A DNA stretch of 64,000 nt. Source: Christiangramia sp. Lineage in GTDB: Bacteria > Bacteroidota > Bacteroidia > Flavobacteriales > Flavobacteriaceae. The notes under the pieces were generated by a model. That model was not told where the DNA came from. It made no database searches and saw only the letters and a list, made by a program, of their open reading frames with translations. The stretch spans positions 49,605 to 113,604 of the forward strand of contig NZ_JAPYPC010000010.1 in the NCBI RefSeq assembly GCF_029937855.1, in the 5' to 3' direction. The stretch's first letter is position 1; every line of letters starts with the position of its first letter. This document shows, one piece after another, positions 50,024 to 59,441 of this stretch. The position numbers and the translations under genes are program-made.

Positions 50024-51571
50024 ATGGCTGAAAAATTAAAAAGCTTAAGACTAATTTTAGGCGACCAGTTAAACCACCAACACAGCTGGTTTAAGGAAGA
50101 TCAGGATCATACTACATATGTAATGATGGAAATGAGGCAGGAAACAGATTATGTGGTTCATCATATTCAAAAAATAATCGGTTTTTTTTGCGCTATGAGG
50201 AATTTTGCAGATTATTTACAGCAAAGGAACCATCAAGTGATCTATCTTAATATAAATGATTCACAGAATACGCAGAAACTCGATGAAAATATAAAAAAAC
50301 TAATTGCAGAAAATAATTTTGAAAAGTTTGAATATCAGCTTCCAGACGAATACAGACTGGATGAGCAGTTAAAAAAGATATATAAAGACTTGAGCATAAA
50401 AACTGAAGTTTATGATACCGAACATTTTTACACCCAAAGAGATGAGCTTGCTAAATTTTATGAAGGCAAGAAGCTATTGGCCATGGAGTATTTCTATCGC
50501 AACATGCGAAAGAAACACGGTATTTTGATGCTGAATTCTAAAGACCCGGAGGGAGGAAAATGGAATTTTGACAAATCTAATCGAAAGAAATGGAAAGGAG
50601 AACCAGAAATTCCTCATGAACGGGGTTTTAGAAAAGATGTATCCAATATTCTGAAAGAAATAGAAAAAGAAGGTATCAAAACCTTGGGATCTGTTCAGGA
50701 GAAGGATTTCAACTGGCCCACATCCAGGGAAGATTCCCTTTCGGTTTTAAATTATTTCTGTAAAAACCTCTTAATACATTTTGGAGATTACCAGGATGCA
50801 CTGCATACGAAAGAGGTCTACTTATTTCATTCCAGATTATCTTTCAGTTTAAATATAAAGATGCTAAGCCCTAAAGAAGTAATTAATTCTGTGGTAGATT
50901 ATTATTATGATCATAAAGAGGAGATTGATATTTCACAGGTAGAAGGATTTGTTAGGCAAATTTTGGGCTGGAGGGAATATATGCGAGGGGTGTACTGGAA
51001 AAAAATGCCAGGCTATCAAAGATCAAATAAAATAAGAAACCAGAATATTCTGCCAGATTTTTACTGGGATGCGAAAACAAAAATGAATTGTCTGCATCAT
51101 TCTATAAAAAATAGTCTTGAAAATGCTTATGCCCATCATATACAAAGATTGATGATCACCGGTAATTATGCCCTGCTTACCGAAACACATCCAGATGAAG
51201 TAGATGCCTGGTACCTGGGAATTTATATAGATGCTATAGAATGGGTTGAAATTACCAATACCAGAGGAATGAGTCAGTTTGCAGATGGCGGAATTGTTGC
51301 CACAAAACCCTATGTTTCCAGCGGAAATTATATCAATAAAATGAGCAACTATTGTAAAAATTGCCATTATAAAGTGAGTAAAAAGACCGGAGATGATGCC
51401 TGTCCATTTAACAGTTTGTACTGGAATTTTTTAGATTCCAAAAAAAACTATTTTAAAGATAATCAACGTATGAAAATGGTGTACAGCCTACTAGATAAAA
51501 AGGATTCAGAAGAAATGGAAAAAATGCGAAAACGGGCTCGAAAAATAATTCAAAACCCTTCTGATTTTTAG
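50024..51571 (+). CDS. FeS-type cryptochrome/photolyase (PhrB-like)
   Basis: A 515-residue photolyase-superfamily protein of the FeS-BCP/CryPro group, which includes prokaryotic (6-4) photolyases. SLRLILGDQLNHQHSWF opens the antenna domain; the FAD domain has QVEGFVRQILGWREYMRGVYW and DAWYLGIYIDAIEWVEITNTRGMSQFADGG. Four Cys suited to a [4Fe-4S] cluster are visible: one in KMNCLHHS and three in NYCKNCHYKVSKKTGDDACPF. It repairs UV lesions or senses light. Linked to the flavin reductase and a DUF2256-like remnant. Confidence 0.94.
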   Translation: MAEKLKSLRLILGDQLNHQHSWFKEDQDHTTYVMMEMRQETDYVVHHIQKIIGFFCAMRNFADYLQQRNHQVIYLNINDSQNTQKLDENIKKLIAENNFEKFEYQLPDEYRLDEQLKKIYKDLSIKTEVYDTEHFYTQRDELAKFYEGKKLLAMEYFYRNMRKKHGILMLNSKDPEGGKWNFDKSNRKKWKGEPEIPHERGFRKDVSNILKEIEKEGIKTLGSVQEKDFNWPTSREDSLSVLNYFCKNLLIHFGDYQDALHTKEVYLFHSRLSFSLNIKMLSPKEVINSVVDYYYDHKEEIDISQVEGFVRQILGWREYMRGVYWKKMPGYQRSNKIRNQNILPDFYWDAKTKMNCLHHSIKNSLENAYAHHIQRLMITGNYALLTETHPDEVDAWYLGIYIDAIEWVEITNTRGMSQFADGGIVATKPYVSSGNYINKMSNYCKNCHYKVSKKTGDDACPFNSLYWNFLDSKKNYFKDNQRMKMVYSLLDKKDSEEMEKMRKRARKIIQNPSDF

Positions 51572-51708
51572 TACTTAACGTTAAAGCAAGGTTAAATGCC
51601 TTATAACCGCTTCATCAATTGTCTAAATTAGTATTGGAATTAATCAACAATTTAACTAACAAATATTAACTAACGGCAAGCCTTGTGCCTGTCTTAAAAT
51701 CAATTAAC

Positions 51709-51864
51709 ATGAGAGATTTAATCTGGCTTATTATCGTTTTACTTGTCATTGGATGGCTGGTAGGATATTTTGCATTTCCAGACCTGGGAAGCATTATTCA
51801 TATTCTAATAGTATTAGCCGTTATCCTTATTCTTTATAAACTGCTTACTGGAAGACGATTATAA
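51709..51864 (+). CDS. Small two-helix membrane protein (Lmo0937-like)
   Basis: A 51-residue protein with two hydrophobic helices (~4-22 and ~29-46, MRDLIWLIIVLLVIGWLVGY at the N-terminus) and a basic end TGRRL. It matches the general form of the lmo0937-type small membrane proteins common in bacteria. Function unknown. A terminator follows at 51886. Confidence 0.72.
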   Translation: MRDLIWLIIVLLVIGWLVGYFAFPDLGSIIHILIVLAVILILYKLLTGRRL

Positions 51865-51885
51865 ATATTTAAAATAACCGAACAG

Positions 51886-51915
51886 AACCCTTTGAGAAAT
51901 CAAAGGGTTTTTTCT
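51886..51915 (+). terminator. Terminator after the small membrane protein gene
   Basis: A 10-bp perfect stem AACCCTTTGA (51886-51895) / TCAAAGGGTT (51900-51909), loop GAAA, then a T-rich tract. Confidence 0.88.
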
Positions 51916-51942
51916 TTTTTCAAAATACCAAAAGAAGTTAAT

Positions 51943-52701
51943 ATGTGGAATCTAAAAGATAAAAAAGCACTGGTTACGGGCGGCTCAAAAGGAATAGGAA
52001 AAGCTGCGGTTATTGAACTATTAAAGTTGGATGCTGAAGTACTTTTTACTGCTCGAAACGAAAAAGAGATAGTCACACTGGAAAAAGGATTAAAAAGTAA
52101 GGGCTATAAGATTACCGGACTTGTGGCAGATTCAGCAAAATCTGACGATATAGAAAAAGTAAGGTATTGGATAGAAGAAAAATGGCAAAGGCTAGATATC
52201 TTAGTGAATAACGCTGGCATTAATATTAGGAAAATGGCTAAAGATTATTCCGAAGAAGAATTTCGGAAAGTACTGGAGATAAACCTTATTGCTCCCTTTG
52301 AAATTAGCAGAGCATTACATCCATTTTTAAAAAATTCAGGAAATGCTTCTATTATAAATATAGCTTCCTCAGCTGCTATTCAGGATGTAGGCACAGGAAC
52401 TCCTTATGCCATGTCTAAAGCAGGTTTATTACAACAATCAAGAAGCCTGGCGGTTGAATGGGCCCGAGATGGAATAAGAGTAAATTCGGTTTCACCATGG
52501 TTTACAAAGACACCTCTTACAGAAGGATATCTTGAGAACAAGGAAAAGATGGGATCTATTTTAAAACGTACACCATTAAACCGAGTGGCAGATGCAGAAG
52601 AAATAGCCGCTATCATTGCATTTTTAGCCATGAATAAATCGTCATTTATTACTGGACAAAATTTGGTAGCCGATGGCGGCATGAGCATTAATGCCTTATA
52701 A
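51943..52701 (+). CDS. SDR family oxidoreductase
   Basis: A 252-residue classical short-chain dehydrogenase, tropinone-reductase-like. KKALVTGGSKGIGKAAVIEL binds NAD(P); ILVNNAGINIRKMAKDY, IINIASSAA and PYAMSKAGL contain the structural Asn, catalytic Ser, Tyr and Lys; NLVADGGMSINAL is the usual end. ATG 51943 avoids an upstream TTG that falls in the terminator. Substrate unknown. Downstream of the photolyase, with which SDR genes often cluster. Confidence 0.92.
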   Translation: MWNLKDKKALVTGGSKGIGKAAVIELLKLDAEVLFTARNEKEIVTLEKGLKSKGYKITGLVADSAKSDDIEKVRYWIEEKWQRLDILVNNAGINIRKMAKDYSEEEFRKVLEINLIAPFEISRALHPFLKNSGNASIINIASSAAIQDVGTGTPYAMSKAGLLQQSRSLAVEWARDGIRVNSVSPWFTKTPLTEGYLENKEKMGSILKRTPLNRVADAEEIAAIIAFLAMNKSSFITGQNLVADGGMSINAL

Positions 52702-52737
52702 TTCGCATTATTTAGTATCTTTAAAAAAACAAAATCA

Positions 52738-53409
52738 ATGAAAAAATTACTATTAGTTGCACTTATGGGAGTCCTATTTATCTCCTGTAATGATAAGAAA
52801 AAAGAACAGGAACAAATTGCCAAAGATCCCAATCTAAAAGTCCATGAAAAAATTGCCATGGCAAATGGATTTGAGAAGTTTGACAGTATAAGCATGCTAA
52901 AATTTACTTTCAATGTTAAAGTAAACGATACTTTACGTTCAGAAAGGCGCTGGGCATGGGATCTTAAAAATAATAAAATCAGCCTTACAGAAAAGGACTC
53001 TACAATGAGTTATACTAAAAAAGACAGCCTTACTAAAGAGAAAGAATATATAGACCAAAGATTTGTGAATGATTCTTACTGGTTACTTTTTCCCTATCAG
53101 TTAAAATGGTCCAATGCAGATTTTAGTGAACCAAAAACAGCAAAAGCACCTATCAGCGGAGATGAAATGCAAATGTTAAGCGTTAGTTTCCCATCAAAAG
53201 GTGGTTATACTCCCGGAGACAGCTATGATATATATTTTGATGATGACTTTATGATTCAGGAATGGGTATATAAAGCTGCTGGAGGTGGCAGGGAGATGGC
53301 TACTACCTGGGAAGATTATGAAAACTTCAACGGCTTAAAAATTTCAAAAATGCATAAGTCTGAAGATGGAAATTTTGAACTTTATTTTACTAATATTTCT
53401 GTAGAATAA
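52738..53409 (+). CDS. Hypothetical lipoprotein
   Basis: A 223-residue protein with a lipoprotein signal (lipobox LFISC, Cys17) and a Lys/Glu-rich linker. The rest alternates strands and polar turns (KLKFTFNVKVNDTLRSERRW, WLLFPYQLKWSNADF, YDIYFDDDFMIQEWVY, FNGLKISKMHKSEDGNFELY), reminiscent of LolA-like or similar beta-rich lipoproteins. No family can be named with confidence. It follows the SDR gene by 36 bases and may share its transcript. Confidence 0.7.
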   Translation: MKKLLLVALMGVLFISCNDKKKEQEQIAKDPNLKVHEKIAMANGFEKFDSISMLKFTFNVKVNDTLRSERRWAWDLKNNKISLTEKDSTMSYTKKDSLTKEKEYIDQRFVNDSYWLLFPYQLKWSNADFSEPKTAKAPISGDEMQMLSVSFPSKGGYTPGDSYDIYFDDDFMIQEWVYKAAGGGREMATTWEDYENFNGLKISKMHKSEDGNFELYFTNISVE

Positions 53410-53528
53410 TAGCGAAGCGAAGCGAAAATATACCTAGAAGAAAATAATTCTAAAGCAGGGGATCTCTCTTTTCGGTTGAGATGAAAATAAAAATAGCTCC
53501 GCGAAGTGAGAAATCTCTTGTTTTATAA
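53410..53528. repeat. Gap with AGCGA tandem motif and repeat fragments
   Basis: Three AGCGA copies (53411-53425) and a later GCGAAGTGAGAAATCTCTT (~53500-53518), the inverse of the TCACTTCGTTC-type repeat at ~15.3 kb. Lies between convergent genes; no clear terminator. Probably degenerate dispersed repeats. Confidence 0.4.
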
Positions 53529-54815
53529 TTATGCCTTTTTCTTTTCCATTATCCCTTTCTTCAGAATCTGTCCAAACTCGTACATATCTTCAAATGAACA
53601 ATAAAAGGGAGCAGGCGCTAATCTTATAACATTAGGCTCCCGCCAATCTGTGATCACTCCCTGATCCATTAAATAGCTGAAAAGTTCTTTACCTTCTCCA
53701 TGTAGAAACATCGAAAGCTGGGTGCCTCTTTTCTCCTGATCTGCCGGGGTAATAATTTCAAAAGAACTATCAACTTCCTTATCTATCTCATGCAATACAT
53801 GTTCCAGGTAGGCAACAATCTTATTTCGTTTTTCAATTAAAGCGGGCATTCCAACTTCATCAAACATTTCGAGCGAAGCCAGATATGGAGCCATAGCGAG
53901 AATAGGAGCATTGCTAATTTGCCAGGCATCGGCGGTGGGTTCCGGTTGAAATTCTGGTTCCATCAAGAATCGCCTTTCTTTGTTATGGCCCCACCAGCCT
54001 TCAAATCTTGGAATATCTTTTTTATTATGGTACTTCTTATTGATAAAGCAGCCAGAAGCATTTCCGGGACCAGAATTCATATATTTATAGCTACACCAGG
54101 CAGCAAAATCCACCTCCCATTCACTCAGCTTCAACTCAATATTTCCGGCGGCATGTGCCAGATCCCAGCCTACAAATGCACCTACATCGTGACCGGCTTT
54201 AGTAATCGTTTTCATATCAAATACCTGCCCGGTATAATAATTCACACCTCCAACAAGTACAAGCGCACACTCCTCTCCTACTTCTTTAATTTTTTTAAGG
54301 ACATCTTCAGTCCTAAAATTATGCTCCCCTTCTCGCTTTTTAATTTCCACAATTGCATCAGAGGGATCATTACCATGAAATCTTACCTGACTTGAAATCA
54401 TATACTGATCGCTAGGGAAAGCCTTTTCCTCACAAATAATTTTATAGCGTTTTCCAGAAGGTCTGTAAAAGGAAACCATTAATAGATGAAGGTTTACCGT
54501 AAGCGTATTCATAACGGTTACTTCGGAAGGATTCGCGCCCACTACTTTCGCTAGTTTCCCGGAAAAGCGTTCATGATAATCCCACCAGGATTTTTCTGCA
54601 TAAAAATGACCTTCCACAGCGAGTTCAGCCCAGTCTTTCATGACCTCATCTACATATTTTTTGGCCGATTTAGGTTGAAGTCCCAATGAATTGCCTACAA
54701 AATAAATTACATCTTTCCCGTTCACTTTTGGGAAAATGAATTCATTCCTATATATTGAAAGTTTGTCTTCTTTATCTAACTGCCTGGCAAATTCCCTGGA
54801 ATTCCTGAACTGCAT
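53529..54815 (-). CDS. kynU: Kynureninase
   Basis: A 428-residue PLP enzyme cleaving kynurenine or 3-hydroxykynurenine to anthranilate or 3-hydroxyanthranilate and alanine. FVGNSLGLQPKSAKKYVDEV, VTVMNTLTVNLHLLMVSFY, FVGWDLAHAAGNIELKLSEW and the PLP-Lys motif AAWCSYKYMNSGPGNASG are diagnostic; the C-terminus WREPNVIRLAPAPFYCSFEDMYEF is conserved. Together with kmo it gives two steps of the kynurenine pathway; its anthranilate product is also the substrate of trpD in this window. Confidence 0.96.
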   Translation of the reverse strand: MQFRNSREFARQLDKEDKLSIYRNEFIFPKVNGKDVIYFVGNSLGLQPKSAKKYVDEVMKDWAELAVEGHFYAEKSWWDYHERFSGKLAKVVGANPSEVTVMNTLTVNLHLLMVSFYRPSGKRYKIICEEKAFPSDQYMISSQVRFHGNDPSDAIVEIKKREGEHNFRTEDVLKKIKEVGEECALVLVGGVNYYTGQVFDMKTITKAGHDVGAFVGWDLAHAAGNIELKLSEWEVDFAAWCSYKYMNSGPGNASGCFINKKYHNKKDIPRFEGWWGHNKERRFLMEPEFQPEPTADAWQISNAPILAMAPYLASLEMFDEVGMPALIEKRNKIVAYLEHVLHEIDKEVDSSFEIITPADQEKRGTQLSMFLHGEGKELFSYLMDQGVITDWREPNVIRLAPAPFYCSFEDMYEFGQILKKGIMEKKKA

Positions 54816-54884
54816 ATTTTGAAATTTTCGTAAAAATACAATTTCGTTTTAAATGGAACAGGACATAAACACCGTATAAAACCT

Positions 54885-54892
54885 TAATTTTG
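54885..54892 (+). promoter_or_regulatory. -7 promoter element of the O-methyltransferase gene
   Basis: TAATTTTG, 11 bases before the ATG at 54904, which would leave only a very short leader. Confidence 0.45.
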
Positions 54893-54903
54893 TAAAAAAA
54901 AGC

Positions 54904-55545
54904 ATGCATTTTTTACCCGAAAACATAGATGAATACATTGTAGAGCATTCTCAAAAAGAACCTGAGTTGCTTTATCAACTTAACAGGGAAACCCACCAAA
55001 AAATCTTACAGCCGAGGATGCTGAGTGGTCCTTATCAGGGACGTGTATTAAGTCTGCTTTCCAAAATGAAAGCCCCGAATAGTATTCTAGAAATCGGGAC
55101 TTATACGGGTTATTCAGCTTTATGCCTTGCAGAAGGTTTAGCAGACAATGGTATGCTCCATACCATAGATGTGAATGAGGAACTTTACGATTTTCAGAAG
55201 AAATATTTTGAAGCATCAGAATATAACTCTCAAATAAAGCAATATCTGGGAGATGCAATTGAAATTATACCCAATATCGATTCTAAATTTGATCTTGTTT
55301 TTATAGATGCCGATAAACCTAACTACCCAAAATATTTTGAGCTCATTATTAATAAAATGAATCAGGGAGGAGTAATATTATCTGATAATGTTCTGTGGTC
55401 TGGTAAAGTAATAATGGATGTGAAAGATGATGATGAATCTACCCGGGCAGTTTTAGAATATAACAAGATGCTGGCTGAAGATAAACGTATAGAAACCGTT
55501 ATTTTACCTATTAGGGACGGGCTAACACTTAGCAGGGTCAAATAA
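54904..55545 (+). CDS. Class I O-methyltransferase (catechol-type)
   Basis: A 213-residue SAM-dependent methyltransferase of family 3. ILEIGTYTGYSALCLAEGL is the SAM-binding motif, FDLVFIDADKPNYPKYFELI holds metal-binding Asp, and GGVILSDNVLWSGKV supplies a further ligand. Members methylate catechols or related diols with a divalent cation. Neighbouring kynU suggests, but does not show, a link to hydroxylated aromatic metabolites. It converges with the PAP2 gene 2 bases away. Confidence 0.92.
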   Translation: MHFLPENIDEYIVEHSQKEPELLYQLNRETHQKILQPRMLSGPYQGRVLSLLSKMKAPNSILEIGTYTGYSALCLAEGLADNGMLHTIDVNEELYDFQKKYFEASEYNSQIKQYLGDAIEIIPNIDSKFDLVFIDADKPNYPKYFELIINKMNQGGVILSDNVLWSGKVIMDVKDDDESTRAVLEYNKMLAEDKRIETVILPIRDGLTLSRVK

Positions 55546-55547
55546 CC

Positions 55548-56105
55548 TTAATATAATCTTCTTCCAGAGCGATCGTAAAGCCTGTAAAATATAATGGCTA
55601 TAATAATACCCACAATCATCCCCACAATAATGTCCCCGGGGTAATGAACTCCCACATAGATACGACTCATCACAAAGATGATTGGCCAGATATATGCCAG
55701 GTAAATCCATTTTGTTTTCTGCGAAATTACGAGAACGAGAAAAGTGGTTGCCGCAAAGGAAGTCGAGGAATGACCTGAAAAGAAACTATAATTGGTTGGC
55801 TCCTGAAGTATGCGTATCACTTCAATAAGCTCTGGAGTATTATTAGGCCTCAATCTCAAGGCAATTCCTTTGACCAGATTGGTAAAACCCCAGGTGGTAA
55901 AAACCGTGGACAGCAAAAAAAGTGAAGAAAATGTAGCTTTCTTCCAATGGAATGCAAGAAAGAAAAACCCAAAGAATAGCAGGTAAAGTGGAATCCAGTG
56001 CCGCGGATCAGTAACGAATATCCAGAAGGCATCATACTTTTCGATCCCCAGGCTGTTAAGATATACAAAGAGCTCTCTGTCCCAATGCTCAATTTGCTCC
56101 CACAT
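55548..56105 (-). CDS. PAP2 superfamily membrane phosphatase
   Basis: A 185-residue polytopic phosphatase with about five helices. The three PAP2 motifs are intact: KGIALRLRP (KX6RP), YSFFSGHSSTSF (PSGH-like) and SRIYVGVHYPGD (SRX5HX3D). Likely substrates are undecaprenyl diphosphate or other lipid phosphates in the inner membrane. It begins 12 bases after the tatA stop on the same strand, so the two are probably co-transcribed. Confidence 0.93.
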   Translation of the reverse strand: MWEQIEHWDRELFVYLNSLGIEKYDAFWIFVTDPRHWIPLYLLFFGFFFLAFHWKKATFSSLFLLSTVFTTWGFTNLVKGIALRLRPNNTPELIEVIRILQEPTNYSFFSGHSSTSFAATTFLVLVISQKTKWIYLAYIWPIIFVMSRIYVGVHYPGDIIVGMIVGIIIAIIFYRLYDRSGRRLY

Positions 56106-56117
56106 TCATCTTAAAAT

Positions 56118-56399
56118 TTAGGGCTTCCGTCTTACAGAACCTGTGATCTCGTCTATATCTTCCTTTACCTTATCTATCTCACCTCTTACATCTTTGGTGA
56201 AATCTGTATCGATGCCCTGCTTATCGGCACTTTTCTGAATTTCACTTTTAATATCATTGGAGGCATTCCTTACAGCTTTCATGCCTTTTCCTAATCCTCT
56301 GGCGATATCCGGGATTTTATCGGCGCCAAAAACCATTACCAGGATAAACATGATAAAAGCAATTTCAGCTCCGCTAATAAATAAAGGTAACGTATACAT
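56118..56399 (-). CDS. tatA: Twin-arginine translocase subunit TatA/TatE
   Basis: A 93-residue protein with one N-terminal transmembrane helix (ISGAEIAFIMFILVMVFG), the hinge GADKIPDIARGLGKGMKAVR and a charged amphipathic tail, the standard TatA layout. The polar residue position in the helix (Glu ~11) fits. It forms the pore-widening component for export of folded proteins. tatC is not in the window. Confidence 0.94.
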   Translation of the reverse strand: MYTLPLFISGAEIAFIMFILVMVFGADKIPDIARGLGKGMKAVRNASNDIKSEIQKSADKQGIDTDFTKDVRGEIDKVKEDIDEITGSVRRKP

Positions 56400-56431
56400 A
56401 GTGGGACAAATATAATTACAAATCTAAGCAT

Positions 56432-56460
56432 AAAAAAAGCCGACTCGTTAAAGTCGGCTT
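56432..56460 (-). terminator. Terminator of the M1 peptidase gene
   Basis: AAGCCGACT (56437-56445) pairs with AGTCGGCTT (56452-56460); on the minus strand it is followed by a T7 tract. Lies between the M1 gene stop and tatA. Confidence 0.88.
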
Positions 56461-56481
56461 AAATATTAACACTAATAATGA

Positions 56482-58782
56482 CTAGTCTTGAGATTCTTTA
56501 AATTCTTCAAATTCATTCTTATTCTCATTCTTAGGCCAGCTATTGTTATTTATATCTACATCTGCTGTTTCAAGATCGGGATCTATTGTAATATTGGTGA
56601 TTTCCTTGTTAGAAGGGATCACTTTACTCACAAGTTGATCGTTCTTTCTCCAGATTTGTACTGGATAGGTCATTTTTTCTGAGGTCCCATCGGCATAGGT
56701 CACCTCAACGATAAGAGGCATTACCAATCCGCCTGGCTTTTCAAACACCACCTGATAGAAATACTTTGGAGCTTTAAGTTTCTTTCTTTCTTCTTCTGTA
56801 AAATTATCCATTACATAGGCCTGCAGGGTTTCAGAATTTTCTAGTAAAGACTTCTTTTTCATGTCTTCATTAAATTCCGCATCGTCTTCAGAAACTACAT
56901 ATAAAGCCTTAGTTTCTTCAGGAGAAGTACCGTAACGCTTCAACATTTCCCTTCCGGCTTCCGTAGGATTATCTGTTACATAATATTTATTCACTTCTTT
57001 AATCCCTATATCCACATTATCTGTAGTATAGAACCATCCTCTCCAGAACCAGTCAAGATCTACACTTGAAGCATCCTCCATGGTACGGAAAAAATCTTCA
57101 GGAGTTGGGTGTTTAAACATCCATCTTTTGGAATAGGTAGTAAAAGCATAATCAAAAAGCTCACGTCCCATTACTGTTTCCCGAAGAATGTTCAAAGCAG
57201 TTGCGGGTTTCCCGTAAGCATTATTCCCCAATTGATGAACCTGCTCGGGATTGGACATTATTGGAGAAATAAAATCCTGGTTTCCCTTCATATAAGGTAC
57301 AATCTTACTAGGTTCTCCTCTTCTGGATGGATATTTATCGTTTGGAGCCACCGCTTCAGGATATTCTTCTGCAAATTCCTGTTCTGCCACATATTGAACA
57401 AATGTATTGATTCCTTCATCCATCCATCCCCATTGACGTTCATCTGAATTTACGATCATCGGGAAGAAGTTATGTCCAACCTCATGTATAATCACACTCA
57501 TCATTCCAAATTTGGTACGATCGCTGTAATTTCCGTCTTCATCCGGGCGACCATAATTCCAGCAAATCATAGGATACTCCATCCCCTGATTCTTTGCATG
57601 AACAGAAACCGCTTTGTGATAAGGATATTGGAAAGTATGAGCTGAATAACTCTTCAATGTACTTGCAACTACTTTAGTTGACCATTCTTCCCAGAGAGGA
57701 TTTCCTTCTTTAGGATAAAGGGACACTGCCATCACATCTTTTCCCATAACATCTACCGCCATCATATCTAAGATAAATTTTCTGGAAGTCGAAAATGCAA
57801 AGTCACGAACCATCTCGGCCTTATAAGTCCAGGTTTTGGTTTTATTGGAAAAACCTTTTTCAGCTTTTTCAGCTTCTTCCTGTGTAACGATTAGAACCGG
57901 CTTATCATAGGTCTTTTTAGCCTGCTCGTAACGTTTTATCATGTCTTTAGAGTATACTTCTTTTCTATTCTGAAGTTCTCCCGTTGCCTCCATAACGTGA
58001 TCTGCCGGCACAGTGATATTCACTTCATAGTCCCCAAACGGAAGCGCGAATTCACCATTTCCCCAGAACTGGTAATTTTGCCATCCTTCCACATCATTAT
58101 AAACAGCCATTCTTGGAAAGAACTGAGCGATCACATAAGCTTTATTCCCATCTTCAGGAAAGAATTCGTAACCTGAACGCGCACGGTTCGTAACGTGGTT
58201 ATTCACCTGGTAATTCCATTTAATATCAAAGGTATAGCTTTCTCCAGCTTTTAAAGGCTGTGCCATGTCTATACGCATCATGGTTTGATGAATGGTATAT
58301 TTCAAAGGAGCTCCATTTCTGGAAACTTCCTGAATGTTAAAACCTCCGTCAAATGCTTCCTCCAAATAATTACTCGTAAACCTTCCCGGTGTGGTTACCG
58401 GAGCCATTCCATCACCATCTTTTAAAAGAGCCGGGGCATCTTTCTTACGAATATTCTGGTCTAACTGAACCCAAAGATATTCCAGATCCTGGGGAGAATT
58501 ATTATGGTAGGTAATCGTCTCTTCTCCAGTTATTACTGAATTTTTATCATCCAGAACGATATCCATTTTATAATCGGCTTCATTCTGGTAATATGCCGGT
58601 CCGGGAGCTCCGGAGGCCGTTCTATATTGATTTGGAGTGGCAAGTTCCTGATACATCTGCCTAAATTTGTTTTGGTTCGTGTGACCCTCCTGCCTCGGTT
58701 CTTGTTGTTCAGTTTCCTGGGCAGATACACCTGCGAAAACGAACATTAAGAACACGGAGCATAACATGTTTAATTTCTTCAT
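56482..58782 (-). CDS. M1 family zinc metallopeptidase (secreted)
   Basis: A 766-residue aminopeptidase-like enzyme with signal peptide (~1-21), an N-terminal beta domain and the gluzincin site HEVGH (433-437) with the downstream zinc ligand Glu456 in WMDEGINTF. It lacks the canonical GAMEN exopeptidase motif in standard form, so aminopeptidase activity is probable, not certain. It probably acts in the periplasm or outside the cell. On the same strand as DUF6702 and CarboxypepD_reg-like genes just upstream. Confidence 0.92.
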   Translation of the reverse strand: MKKLNMLCSVFLMFVFAGVSAQETEQQEPRQEGHTNQNKFRQMYQELATPNQYRTASGAPGPAYYQNEADYKMDIVLDDKNSVITGEETITYHNNSPQDLEYLWVQLDQNIRKKDAPALLKDGDGMAPVTTPGRFTSNYLEEAFDGGFNIQEVSRNGAPLKYTIHQTMMRIDMAQPLKAGESYTFDIKWNYQVNNHVTNRARSGYEFFPEDGNKAYVIAQFFPRMAVYNDVEGWQNYQFWGNGEFALPFGDYEVNITVPADHVMEATGELQNRKEVYSKDMIKRYEQAKKTYDKPVLIVTQEEAEKAEKGFSNKTKTWTYKAEMVRDFAFSTSRKFILDMMAVDVMGKDVMAVSLYPKEGNPLWEEWSTKVVASTLKSYSAHTFQYPYHKAVSVHAKNQGMEYPMICWNYGRPDEDGNYSDRTKFGMMSVIIHEVGHNFFPMIVNSDERQWGWMDEGINTFVQYVAEQEFAEEYPEAVAPNDKYPSRRGEPSKIVPYMKGNQDFISPIMSNPEQVHQLGNNAYGKPATALNILRETVMGRELFDYAFTTYSKRWMFKHPTPEDFFRTMEDASSVDLDWFWRGWFYTTDNVDIGIKEVNKYYVTDNPTEAGREMLKRYGTSPEETKALYVVSEDDAEFNEDMKKKSLLENSETLQAYVMDNFTEEERKKLKAPKYFYQVVFEKPGGLVMPLIVEVTYADGTSEKMTYPVQIWRKNDQLVSKVIPSNKEITNITIDPDLETADVDINNNSWPKNENKNEFEEFKESQD

Positions 58783-58845
58783 TTAGTTTGTTTTGATTTA
58801 AGATTGCTAAAAATAAGAATTTTTATTTCCATCCAAGAAAGCTTT

Positions 58846-59346
58846 CTAAAAATTAACCGTATTACTGCCCTTAGCTTTTGTAAGCAGCATACTTTTTATT
58901 TCACCCCCTTTTTTTACATGGGTAATATTTTTTTGAGCATCAAAAAGATCGCTTAGGATAAGGTTTTCTACTTTCACTTTTTTAAAACTCTCCACACCTA
59001 TAGCCTCTATAAAAAGTACAATCTGATCTGCTTCAAATTTACTTCCTAAGAGCTGAAGATCCAGCATCTCACCATCTGCCGTAACCTGCAATTTTTTATC
59101 AAGGTACTTTTCCATGATCTCTTTATGCTTTTGAAGATCCTCCTTATACGACAAACTTATATCCTTTTGATATCGTTTACTGAGAACATCTTCAAAATCA
59201 TCGATAAATACTCTAGAAATTATTTGAACATTCTTCTGCTCCTGTTTGTATTCTATTTCGGTAACACTAAGATAGGTTTCGTGATCCAGAGTGGTGAAAG
59301 ACGATAAAAAAACCAGTCCAAAGAAAAGAAGGAAAACTTTTTTCAT
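58846..59346 (-). CDS. DUF6702 family protein
   Basis: A 166-residue protein with signal peptide (~1-19) and the Bacteroidota-specific DUF6702 pattern: HETYLSVTEIEYKQEQKNVQIISRVFIDDFEDVL near the N-terminus and ITHVKKGGEIKSMLLTKAKG at the end. Function unknown. It commonly sits beside a large M1 metallopeptidase, as here (64 bases apart). The start at 59346 is taken, two codons inside the longest frame. Confidence 0.85.
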   Translation of the reverse strand: MKKVFLLFFGLVFLSSFTTLDHETYLSVTEIEYKQEQKNVQIISRVFIDDFEDVLSKRYQKDISLSYKEDLQKHKEIMEKYLDKKLQVTADGEMLDLQLLGSKFEADQIVLFIEAIGVESFKKVKVENLILSDLFDAQKNITHVKKGGEIKSMLLTKAKGSNTVNF

Positions 59347-59441
59347 ATACATTTTTAAGATTTTTGAGCAAATATCAAACCAAACTGACTGTTTAGTATT
59401 ATCGGTTATAAGACAAAAGAAAAGGCCAATAGTTTAAATTT

